Assembly (NCBI GenBank): GCA_024235035.1
Contig: JACKNE010000013.1
Coordinates: 1 to 64,000, forward strand
Length of the DNA: 64,000 nucleotides
Direction: 5' to 3'
Source: Gammaproteobacteria bacterium
GTDB taxonomy: Bacteria; Pseudomonadota; Gammaproteobacteria; Competibacterales; Competibacteraceae
A program made the translations under genes and the position numbers. The stretch's first letter is position 1. Every line of letters begins with the position of its first letter. Positions 43,953 to 51,773 of the stretch are shown here, one piece after another. Under the pieces are notes generated by a model that made no database searches, had not been told where the DNA came from, and saw only the letters and a list, made by a program, of their open reading frames with translations.

Positions 43953-45722
43953 ATGTCGATCACAAGCCGCATCTGGCCTTTGGTCATTGTCGGTAAAGGC
44001 AGCTCAGCCGCTTATTACCTTTGCACTGTCGATACGAGAGAGTATCCAAGCATACTAGCCATCGGCGATGGCGATGCCTGGAGCGCGGCAGTGCGTGGGC
44101 ATCATGGTAGCCAGGGTGATCCGACCCTTTACATCAATCACCCGCTTCATCTCATTACCCATTTCAATGAGACCATCCCAGAATTCTCCACTGTGAAAGT
44201 GGATCGATTGGATTGGGCGGAGAGAAACAAAGTGGTCTTTACTCGATGTGGGGTTCGCCTTTACGACAAAGCTAAGGTGAAGGAAGTATCGGAAGCGCCA
44301 ACCTTCCCACCGCACCTAACGCCAGACGATTCTCGCGGACCGAGTGGCTTCAGAATCACACTGGAAAACGGCAAAACGATTTACGCTTATAAAGTCGTCA
44401 TGGCTGCCGGTGCTGGAGGTCATCGCGTGCCAGATATGACCGTTAGACATGCGAAAAAGCAATGGCCGACTCAGGTCATCGACCTCGACGAGTTTGCCAG
44501 GCTGGATAGAACCCACCTACAAGGAAAATCAGTTATCGTCATGGGCCCTAATGCAGCCATCGATGCCGTTCAAAAAGCCCTGCATTACCAATGCAAGATT
44601 TATTGGTTACTCGGCCCCAATGACAAGCCTCCGGTCCTAGCAACGCAACCAACTGTCCAGACAGCCATAAAGAATAACAAGGAGATGATTCAAATATATA
44701 AAAATTTCGAATTCAAAAATAAGATTGGCAATGAAATCTCGGTAAAACTAGACACTGGAAAAATATTAAGCGGGCACTATTTTGTTTATGGAATGGGGCA
44801 AACCGGTGAGTCAGTTGATACCATTCATAATGACATCAAAAGAAAGCTCACACCAATCTATGATAAAAATCAATATCTCGGTGCGGGATCGGACACCATT
44901 CTAGGTTTCGAAGCCATTGGCACAGGCTTAAAAAGCGGATTTGAGGTCGTTGGAGCGATGTCTGCTCAAGTAGGGCGAGCCCTGCTGAATTCGAAAGAGC
45001 AATCGCTCAAATTTATCGCGGACTCTATTGGAGAAACCAGAAGGATAAAGATCATTCATGAAGCCATCCATTCATCTAATTTTCCAACCAAGCCTTTCTT
45101 GTTCAAAGATATTAATTTTCTTGCAAATAGGCCACGTATCCCATTGCTAAAACACCTCCAAAAAGAAGTAGATTTTATCTTGAACAAGCATAGCAATCAC
45201 CACGATTTAAAGAAGGGGTTGGACATGCTTGTCGGCCTTCTACTCGCTTATCAAGCAGCGAAAACGCTTGATAAAACCAATTTGCAGCGCCAGTTGAATC
45301 AAGTCACGCATGATTTACCCAAAGGCACCGTTGCTGACTCAGGACAGCTGACCAGTATTCGATCGGCCATGGGCGCCAAGCACACAACCGTTCCCACTTA
45401 CGCAGGTACACAGTCTTATACCGGAAATAATATCAACAATAACAGTAGCAATAACAATAGCAATAATGGTAAGAAATGGGTACAGGTTGAATCAGTACCT
45501 GGCGATGTCAATTTCAGCGTCGATAATGCGACGCTCATTCAAATCACTTTGAGCGTGCGCTATCCATTCATTTCCGATAAATTCTTAAATGAATGGGTTA
45601 TGAAGCTGATGACGAAGCGTCACTTCACAGGGACCGGCTTTAAGAATGAAGAAGTCAAAGGTTTTCATGACGAGCTGTTCCGTGAGAACTGCCGAGCCCT
45701 GCAAAACCTCAATAAGCTTTAG
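43953..45722 (+). CDS. FAD/NAD(P)-binding flavoprotein of unknown role with Asn-rich linker
   Basis: 589 aa from the ATG at 43953 (AGGAG 7 nt upstream); the frame is open upstream but without ribosome site. The N-terminus WPLVIVGKGSSAAYYL is a GxGxxA dinucleotide-binding motif and VVMAAGAGGHRVPDM and SVIVMGPNAAIDAVQKAL are further Rossmann elements, with YGMGQTGESVDTIHND near the second FAD region. Residues 490-508 form an Asn-rich linker (NNNSSNNNSNN) leading to a separate C-terminal domain of about 80 residues. No known enzyme matches. The gene is AT-rich against its neighbours and probably controlled by the upstream sigma-54 activator. Confidence 0.75.
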   Translation: MSITSRIWPLVIVGKGSSAAYYLCTVDTREYPSILAIGDGDAWSAAVRGHHGSQGDPTLYINHPLHLITHFNETIPEFSTVKVDRLDWAERNKVVFTRCGVRLYDKAKVKEVSEAPTFPPHLTPDDSRGPSGFRITLENGKTIYAYKVVMAAGAGGHRVPDMTVRHAKKQWPTQVIDLDEFARLDRTHLQGKSVIVMGPNAAIDAVQKALHYQCKIYWLLGPNDKPPVLATQPTVQTAIKNNKEMIQIYKNFEFKNKIGNEISVKLDTGKILSGHYFVYGMGQTGESVDTIHNDIKRKLTPIYDKNQYLGAGSDTILGFEAIGTGLKSGFEVVGAMSAQVGRALLNSKEQSLKFIADSIGETRRIKIIHEAIHSSNFPTKPFLFKDINFLANRPRIPLLKHLQKEVDFILNKHSNHHDLKKGLDMLVGLLLAYQAAKTLDKTNLQRQLNQVTHDLPKGTVADSGQLTSIRSAMGAKHTTVPTYAGTQSYTGNNINNNSSNNNSNNGKKWVQVESVPGDVNFSVDNATLIQITLSVRYPFISDKFLNEWVMKLMTKRHFTGTGFKNEEVKGFHDELFRENCRALQNLNKL

Positions 45723-45812
45723 GTACACTGATAGTTTTAATATGCGCCCCGTCGAGCGCACGCCGAAACCCCTCCGCGCTCGAAACCGCTGAAAAAAGCC
45801 TTAAAGCGGTCG

Positions 45813-46094
45813 TCACTCCGGCTCCTTCTCGTCAGCGGAATCGAGTACCGAGGTCACGCGCGACACGCGACTGATGGGCAATCCCGCCCGTTCGGAACAT
45901 TGCCGCAGCACCTCCTCATCCGGGGCAAGATATACACAATAGGTCTTGTCATCGGTCACGAAGCTATATAGCCATTGCACACTGGCCACTGGATCATTCA
46001 CCACTTCGCGGGTTTTCTTAGCCATGGCGTCCAAGGTTGCCGCTGGCAGACTTCCCACACCCACTATTTCCCGTTCGATGACAAACTGAGGCAT
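45813..46094 (-). CDS. DUF4242 (nickel-binding-like) protein
   Basis: 93 aa from the ATG at 46094 with AAGGAG upstream; the longer frame is not supported. The pattern MPQFVIEREIVGVGSLP and SVQWLYSFVTDDKTYCVYLA with DEEVLRQCSERAGLPISRV is that of DUF4242, a ferredoxin-like fold whose Streptomyces member binds nickel. Its physiological role is unclear. It is convergent with the flavoprotein gene, 90 nt apart, with no obvious terminator. Confidence 0.85.
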   Translation of the reverse strand: MPQFVIEREIVGVGSLPAATLDAMAKKTREVVNDPVASVQWLYSFVTDDKTYCVYLAPDEEVLRQCSERAGLPISRVSRVTSVLDSADEKEPE

Positions 46095-46461
46095 ATTGAT
46101 TCTTCTCCTTAACTTTTCGGTATACCGACTTACTATCACAAGATACTGACCGATAGCTTCTTATGCCTTTATCATCGGGGCAAAACGTAGACAGATCGGG
46201 AGTAGTCACTTCTTATGGTATCAATCGCACCCCCGCTGTCTAGTAGCAACTCCGACCAGCGCCACTTGGTTGCATGACACGCTAATAGCACTCCTAAAGT
46301 CGGTCGGTGGATTGCGTCAAGATTAGCCTTAATTCCACGAATGACTCATGACATTAGAAATGTTATCGATTACGCTGCGCATGTGAACTAACCTCAAAAT
46401 GATTAGCTACCGATCACAGCAAGTCATGTTGCAGTTTGGTCAAAATTTTGAGGAGTCCAAT
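46095..46461. other. Divergent intergenic region (367 bp)
   Basis: AT-rich stretch between the DUF4242 gene (minus) and the 46462 gene (plus). I find no repeated site, no dyad like that at 43749, and no clear -24/-12 element. Confidence 0.4.
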
Positions 46462-47163
46462 ATGTCCAACATGCCCAATCTAACGCTCGTCGCCGCCGCG
46501 CCAGCAAACAGCACTTACGTTTACGAGGTGATCAAGGACTACACCACCAATCAGCTAATCATCGATTTTACTAAAGGCTACAACGGGATGTCGGGAAGTT
46601 ATAAGCTTCCCGTGGGCTGGATCGATGAAGCCAATCCTTTCGAAAACTCACCGATGTGGGCGGGTATAGGTTCAAGAATCTGGTGTTCGAATCAATGGGC
46701 GCCTGCGCAGAACATCGGAATCTGGCGGCAGGGGGCGAATGTTTCAGGTGTGCGGAATTCACTGAACAATTTGGCGATCCGGATGTTTCTCGGGCGGCAG
46801 AATCCTAACGCGCAAACCGGTTTTGGTTTGGTGCATATTTACTGTCGGCACCGTCCTGTCATCAATCAAAGCGCCCACGTCACACGTTCCGATCACGAAG
46901 AGTTCGTCACCCGAATCAGAAATGCACTGTCGTCTCCTGTGCAAGCGAACGGCATCCGGCGCATCTGGCATAACACGCAGACGAGCCGTTACGGTCTGCT
47001 GGGCACCACTTCCGGCAAGCTGTACCTGATCGTTGTCAGTTCTACAAATGGCAGTATCACGACGATCTTCACGGCGACCACGACCCAAGGTCTTAGCCAA
47101 GTCCTTGGCTCGGAAGGGTTCGGCAATCAATCTACGCTCTGGAAATACAGTAACGCCTACTGA
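46462..47163 (+). CDS. Unknown protein, AT-rich region
   Basis: 233 aa from the ATG at 46462 with GAGGAG 6 nt upstream. There is no signal peptide or membrane segment. The chain looks beta-rich with many Asn, Ser, Thr and Gly: YNGMSGSYKLPVGWIDEANP near 50-70, SRIWCSNQWAPAQNIGIWRQ near 80-100, and a Thr/Ser-rich end. I recognise no family. Its position between horizontally acquired-looking genes suggests accessory origin. Confidence 0.6.
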   Translation: MSNMPNLTLVAAAPANSTYVYEVIKDYTTNQLIIDFTKGYNGMSGSYKLPVGWIDEANPFENSPMWAGIGSRIWCSNQWAPAQNIGIWRQGANVSGVRNSLNNLAIRMFLGRQNPNAQTGFGLVHIYCRHRPVINQSAHVTRSDHEEFVTRIRNALSSPVQANGIRRIWHNTQTSRYGLLGTTSGKLYLIVVSSTNGSITTIFTATTTQGLSQVLGSEGFGNQSTLWKYSNAY

Positions 47164-47221
47164 TTCCCACACCGATCTAACGCCATAACCATTTTTCGTC
47201 AAATGACCGATAACTCAACTG

Positions 47222-47980
47222 TCAATGCTTGTCGGCCCGCCAGCCGAAGCGCTGTTTCCGGAAAGGTGACAGTGGACTTTCGATCAAACCCAGGGTCTGC
47301 GCAGTCATACCCAGCGTCTGGAATAATCGTTCCTGCCGCTCGGCTTCTGCCTCACCCTGGTTGATGACCAGCAGACTCCCGCCGGGCGCCAACAGCGCCC
47401 AGGCATGCGCCAACAAATCGACTGGTCTCAGGAGCTGACGTGGTAGACCCCAATCCCGCAGCGGTGTTTCATGGAGAAAAGGCAGAAACCAGGTTATGAA
47501 ACCGTAACCTCCTTGGAGGTCCAACAGATCACCCGCGATGTAGCGACATCCTGGTAGGGAACCCGCCACGAATTCACCGCAGGCGCGGCGTGTCGTCAAG
47601 GTCCAGTAGCGACGATACGCATCGATTTCCACGCCATGCCACGGACCGCCGGACCAAGCCTGCAATCCCGGCAAATAGCCACCATTCTTGCAACCGATGT
47701 CCAAGTAAGGCGGGGGATCGTCGGGTAAACCTACATAACGATCCAATACATCCAGGACATAGAGGCTTTCGTGGAAACCGACTGGATCGCAAATGGTTGC
47801 CCAGCGGTGCAGGTCGTAACGGGCAGCGAGAAGTTCGGCGGGAGCACGTTGCGTGACTGGCAAGGTGCGCATCAAGGCGGGCAGCGTTCGAGGCCAGCGC
47901 CGCACCGGTGGTGACCAAGGAACGGCGTTGCGCAACCGCCAGGCCAGCCGGCGACCGAATTCACTGATCAGATCGTCCAT
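47222..47980 (-). CDS. Class I SAM-dependent methyltransferase-like protein
   Basis: 252 aa from the ATG at 47980; an upstream ATG at 48064 would overlap the preceding gene by 23 nt. The SAM-binding motif I is YLDIGCKNGGYLPGLQ near residues 92-107, followed by HGVEIDAYRRYW as the acidic end of strand 2. The later part has LLAPGGSLLVINQGEAEAER, typical of strand 4-5. The family is otherwise unassigned and the acceptor unknown. It is the last gene of a minus-strand group with an LhgO-like oxidase and another methyltransferase. Confidence 0.72.
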   Translation of the reverse strand: MDDLISEFGRRLAWRLRNAVPWSPPVRRWPRTLPALMRTLPVTQRAPAELLAARYDLHRWATICDPVGFHESLYVLDVLDRYVGLPDDPPPYLDIGCKNGGYLPGLQAWSGGPWHGVEIDAYRRYWTLTTRRACGEFVAGSLPGCRYIAGDLLDLQGGYGFITWFLPFLHETPLRDWGLPRQLLRPVDLLAHAWALLAPGGSLLVINQGEAEAERQERLFQTLGMTAQTLGLIESPLSPFRKQRFGWRADKH

Positions 47981-48041
47981 ACCCAACCCACATGGAAGCG
48001 ATGAAACCCGCAGAGCCGACAGGCGCCGCAACACTCGACGA

Positions 48042-49151
48042 TCAGGCACCCTGCCTGAGTTCATGCAGCACTCGCTGCGCGATCGCCAGCGATGCCGTCA
48101 GTCCTGGCGATTCGATACCGAACAGGTTCACCAATCCCGCCACTCCATGAACGGACGGTCCTTGAATCAGAAAATCGCCAGCCGCCTCCGTCGGACCTGT
48201 GATCTTGGGGCGGATGCCGGTGTAGCCTGGCTGCAAGGCGCCATCCGACAAATCTGGATAGTAGCGGCGAATCGCTCGGTAAAACTTATCTTCCAGGCCC
48301 AACTCGAAGACATCATCCGGCGCGGCTGGCCAACCGCTGACGTCTGGACCAAACTTGCATTGCCCTCCCAGGTCGAGCGTGACATGAATCCCCAAACCGG
48401 CCCGATCCGGCATGGGGTAAACCAGGTGCTGGAATGGGGTGCGACCGCTCATCGTAAAGTAGTGGCCCTTGGCGTAGAACGTCGGCGGCACCTGATCGGT
48501 CGGAAATCCAGCGAGGTGTCGCGCCATCTCCTGAGCGAACAACCCTGCTGAATTCACTACCGTTCGGCAGCGCAATGTACATGGCTCATCGCCTCCGGTT
48601 TGCAGCACGATCCCCTCCGCTGTAATACATCCAGCAACAACCGGTGTGCGGGTGATCAGCAGGGCCCCAGCCTGTTCGGCGTCTCCAAGCAGCGCCAGCA
48701 TGAACCCATGACTGTCGATGATGCCGGTCGATGCCGAATACAGGCCGGCGACGGCGCGCACGGCGGGCTCGAGGCAATGAATGTCAGCGGCAGTCAACGG
48801 CTGCAGAGGGACGCCGTTCGCAGCCGACCGTTCCCGGTAACTGGCCAATTGCGGCAGCTCCGCTTCATCACAGGCGACCAGCAGCTTGCCGATCCGACGA
48901 TGTGCAATGCCGTGTTCGGCGCAATAGCGATAAAGTCGCTGCTTGCCGTCTACGCATAGATGGGCTTTAAGCGAATTTGCTGGGTAGTAGATACCGGCGT
49001 GAATCACTTCGGAATTGCGCGAGGAGGTTTGGGTGCCGAAGCGCTCGCTCGCTTCCAGGATCAGCACCTCGTGACCGGCCAGCGCCAGCTCACGAGCCAC
49101 TGCCAGGCCGACGACCCCCGCACCAATCACAATGGCATCGATGGTTTCCAT
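48042..49151 (-). CDS. FAD-dependent oxidoreductase, LhgO-like (L-2-hydroxyglutarate oxidase family)
   Basis: 369 aa from the ATG at 49151; the frame continues upstream into the neighbouring gene but METIDAIVIGAGVVGLAVAR is the family start. The FAD-binding GxGxxG follows directly, then SSRNSEVIHAGIYYPANSLK with the flavin-contacting His, TVVNSAGLFAQEMAR and the substrate-side LGLEDKFYRAIRRYYPDL. It probably oxidises L-2-hydroxyglutarate or a related 2-hydroxy acid and donates electrons to the membrane quinone pool. It starts 9 nt after the stop of the 49160 methyltransferase gene. Confidence 0.88.
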   Translation of the reverse strand: METIDAIVIGAGVVGLAVARELALAGHEVLILEASERFGTQTSSRNSEVIHAGIYYPANSLKAHLCVDGKQRLYRYCAEHGIAHRRIGKLLVACDEAELPQLASYRERSAANGVPLQPLTAADIHCLEPAVRAVAGLYSASTGIIDSHGFMLALLGDAEQAGALLITRTPVVAGCITAEGIVLQTGGDEPCTLRCRTVVNSAGLFAQEMARHLAGFPTDQVPPTFYAKGHYFTMSGRTPFQHLVYPMPDRAGLGIHVTLDLGGQCKFGPDVSGWPAAPDDVFELGLEDKFYRAIRRYYPDLSDGALQPGYTGIRPKITGPTEAAGDFLIQGPSVHGVAGLVNLFGIESPGLTASLAIAQRVLHELRQGA

Positions 49152-49159
49152 GCAATGAA

Positions 49160-50293
49160 TCAACTCACAGTTTCGATCAGAAACAAGGCTTGAAGGTATT
49201 TTTCCACGGTTTCCAAGTGAGCTGGTTCGATCGATGATCGACTGACGGGCTTTTTGAACCGGGATAGCAGAAGTTTTCCGCACAGATCGATGGCAGGATT
49301 CTCGAATCCCAGCTTGGGTGCGGGTTTCAAAGGTAGAATTGGGAACAGAGGAAGCGCCTTTCTGATGACGGGATTGAGCGAAATGCAGGTCGCTCGTCGA
49401 GCTTTGAGGTGTTCCCATCCACGACGCATCCAGGCATCCTCTTGGCGCCCGGCGAACAGGATGAAGTTGGCGGTTAGCGCGCGTTCGGATTCCAGAGTTC
49501 TCAGTCGAGCCATCTCGGCATCGATATCAGCCCATGCTCCCGGATGGATGAACAATAGAGGTTCCAAGCCGGCGCGACCCAGTTTTTTCAGTAATGCGTC
49601 CAAGGTATAAGTCTTCGCATACGGATGCAAAAACAAATCGGCCAGACCTGCATCGAAAGCCGCTTCAGGAGTCGCATCTAGGCATTCCCGAAAGCGGCTG
49701 CCAGCTTTCGCGCTCCGGCAAAGCGCTTTGAGCTTTCGCACATCCTGGATCTGGAGAAGCCGCATGGCCCAACGAATCGCCTGAATGGATCTTCTTGCCT
49801 GCCGGCTGTAGACCATGATTCTGGCAAAAGCACCTGGTTTCAGCAGGGTATGAAGGGTTTGCCAAGCTGAAGCGTCATCGCGCATATGATGGATGACGCC
49901 ATAGCAATCGATAAAGTGAAAACTCTCCTCACCGAAGAGATCGACCGCTTCGATCAGATCGCCTTCGATAAAATCCACGTTGAAGCGTAAATGCAGCCAT
50001 GTATGCTGCTTGGCTTTCCTGAGATTTGTCTTTGACAGATCGAGGGCGGTAATTCGTGCTTTTGGGTTAGCAACAGCCGTAGGATACGGAGAAAAACTGC
50101 CGCAGCCGGCGAGAAGAATTCTGCTGAGTGTCGGGTCAAGCGGTTCCCCATTGAAACGCGCCCAGAGCGATTCAAGATTGAGCGCATAGGTATCACAAAC
50201 CCGGACCGATGCCAGCCTTGGAAAATCGGGATAAACATATTTTTCGTAATGCGCCTTGACCGTCATCGACATCGCGGAGAAATCGTCACTCAT
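49160..50293 (-). CDS. Class I SAM-dependent methyltransferase
   Basis: 377 aa from the ATG at 50293 (MSDDFSAM); a TTG seven codons upstream is less likely. Motif I is ILLAGCGSFSPYPTAVANP, motif II ITALDLSKTNLRKAKQH, then VDFIEGDLIEAVDLFGEE, and the post-motif HFIDCYGVIHHMRDD with HH. The middle and C-terminal 200 residues are a helical extension found in a family of stand-alone methyltransferases (with Tyr-rich KTYTLDALLKKL). The substrate is not known. The order alaA-methyltransferase-LhgO-methyltransferase suggests one transcript. Confidence 0.85.
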   Translation of the reverse strand: MSDDFSAMSMTVKAHYEKYVYPDFPRLASVRVCDTYALNLESLWARFNGEPLDPTLSRILLAGCGSFSPYPTAVANPKARITALDLSKTNLRKAKQHTWLHLRFNVDFIEGDLIEAVDLFGEESFHFIDCYGVIHHMRDDASAWQTLHTLLKPGAFARIMVYSRQARRSIQAIRWAMRLLQIQDVRKLKALCRSAKAGSRFRECLDATPEAAFDAGLADLFLHPYAKTYTLDALLKKLGRAGLEPLLFIHPGAWADIDAEMARLRTLESERALTANFILFAGRQEDAWMRRGWEHLKARRATCISLNPVIRKALPLFPILPLKPAPKLGFENPAIDLCGKLLLSRFKKPVSRSSIEPAHLETVEKYLQALFLIETVS

Positions 50294-50395
50294 TGCAAAT
50301 CGAGTATCCTGCAATGCGTGTGATCATTACCCTGGAGCTTTGGTCAACCGGTTCGAACCAAGGCAACGGCGCCATCTGCTTTGCCAGCCGGGTCG

Positions 50396-51622
50396 TCATA
50401 GGCTGTGACGCTTGCGGTAACGCTCCAAAAAATGGGCGAACCGTCCGATGGCCTCAGTGAGATCATCCTCGTGAGGCAAGAACACGATGCGCAAATGATC
50501 CGGGTGAGGCCAGTTGAAACCCGTACCCTGGACCAGCAATACCTTTTCCTCCAGTAAGAGTTCCAATACGAACTGCTCGTCATCGGTGATCGGATAAATC
50601 TCCGGATCAAGTCGAGGAAACAAATACAGCGCCGCCTGAGGCTTGACGCAATGGACGCCAGGGATTTCCGTCAACAACTGAAACGCCAAGTCACGCTGTT
50701 TACCCAAACGACCGGTTGGCAGCACCAGGTCATCGATGCTTTGATAACCACCCAGCGCAGTTTGGATAGCGTATTGTGCCGGAACATTGGCGCACAAACG
50801 CATCGAGGCCAAGATGTTCAACCCCTCGATATAGTCTTGGGCAAGGCTCTTCTCACCCGACACCACCATCCATCCGGCGCGGTAGCCGCAGGCGCGATAA
50901 TTTTTCGAGAGGCCATTGAACGTCAGGCACAGCACATCATCGGCTAGGGACGCCATCGAAGTGTGCTGGGCGCCATCATAAAGCACCTTGTCGTAGATTT
51001 CATCGGCGTAGATAATGAGTTGGTGTTGACGGGCAATTTCGATGATCGCCCGCAGCCATTCCTCGGGATACAACGCACCGGTTGGATTGTTCGGATTGAT
51101 CACGACGATCGCTCGGGTGCGGGGGGTGACCTTGTCGCGAATGTCATCGAGATCCGGCAACCAGCCGGATGACTCATCGCAGTGATAATGGCGTGGCGCC
51201 CCACCCGACAAACTCACTGCCGCTGTCCACAACGGATAGTCTGGGGCTGGAATCAGTACCTCATCGCCGTTGTTCAACAGCGCTTGCAAGGCCATGACGA
51301 TCAGTTCGGACACTCCGTTGCCAATATAGATGTCCTCGATGTGTATTCCCGGAATCAGCTTCTGCTGGGTATAGTGCATGATCGCCTTGCGCGCGGCGAA
51401 CAGACCTTTGGAATCACAGTAACCCGAAGCATCGGGCAGATTGCGGATGATATCCTGCACCATCTCGTCCGGGGCCATGAAGCCAAATGGCGCTGGATTG
51501 CCGATATTGAGCTTGACGATCCGCTGACCCTCTTCTTCCATCTGCTTAGCGCGCGCCAGCACCGGTCCACGGATGTCATAGCAAACATTGGCCAATTTGA
51601 CGGATTTGAGGATGGTTTGCAT
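50396..51622 (-). CDS. alaA: Alanine-synthesising transaminase AlaA-type (PLP-dependent)
   Basis: 408 aa, fold-type I aminotransferase. KLNIGNPAPFGFMAPDEM is the AlaA/YfbQ start; YIGNGVSELIVMALQALL, VINPNNPTGALYPEEW, YADEIYDKVLYDG and FNGLSKNYRACGYRAGW (catalytic Lys) follow in order, and HPDHLRIVFLPHEDDL ends the domain. It makes alanine from pyruvate with glutamate as donor in the cytosol. It is divergent from the AAA ATPase gene. Confidence 0.93.
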   Translation of the reverse strand: MQTILKSVKLANVCYDIRGPVLARAKQMEEEGQRIVKLNIGNPAPFGFMAPDEMVQDIIRNLPDASGYCDSKGLFAARKAIMHYTQQKLIPGIHIEDIYIGNGVSELIVMALQALLNNGDEVLIPAPDYPLWTAAVSLSGGAPRHYHCDESSGWLPDLDDIRDKVTPRTRAIVVINPNNPTGALYPEEWLRAIIEIARQHQLIIYADEIYDKVLYDGAQHTSMASLADDVLCLTFNGLSKNYRACGYRAGWMVVSGEKSLAQDYIEGLNILASMRLCANVPAQYAIQTALGGYQSIDDLVLPTGRLGKQRDLAFQLLTEIPGVHCVKPQAALYLFPRLDPEIYPITDDEQFVLELLLEEKVLLVQGTGFNWPHPDHLRIVFLPHEDDLTEAIGRFAHFLERYRKRHSL

Positions 51623-51773
51623 GGAATCTCGATCCTACCTGGGAAAAGCGGACATTATTGGATAGTCTGTCGCGATCGCCAAGTTTTACGTGGTGGGTAA
51701 CTACAGCAGTGGACAGTGCATGGCATTCATCCCACTGACCATCGATACACTGGCCATTCACTTGGAGAAACTC

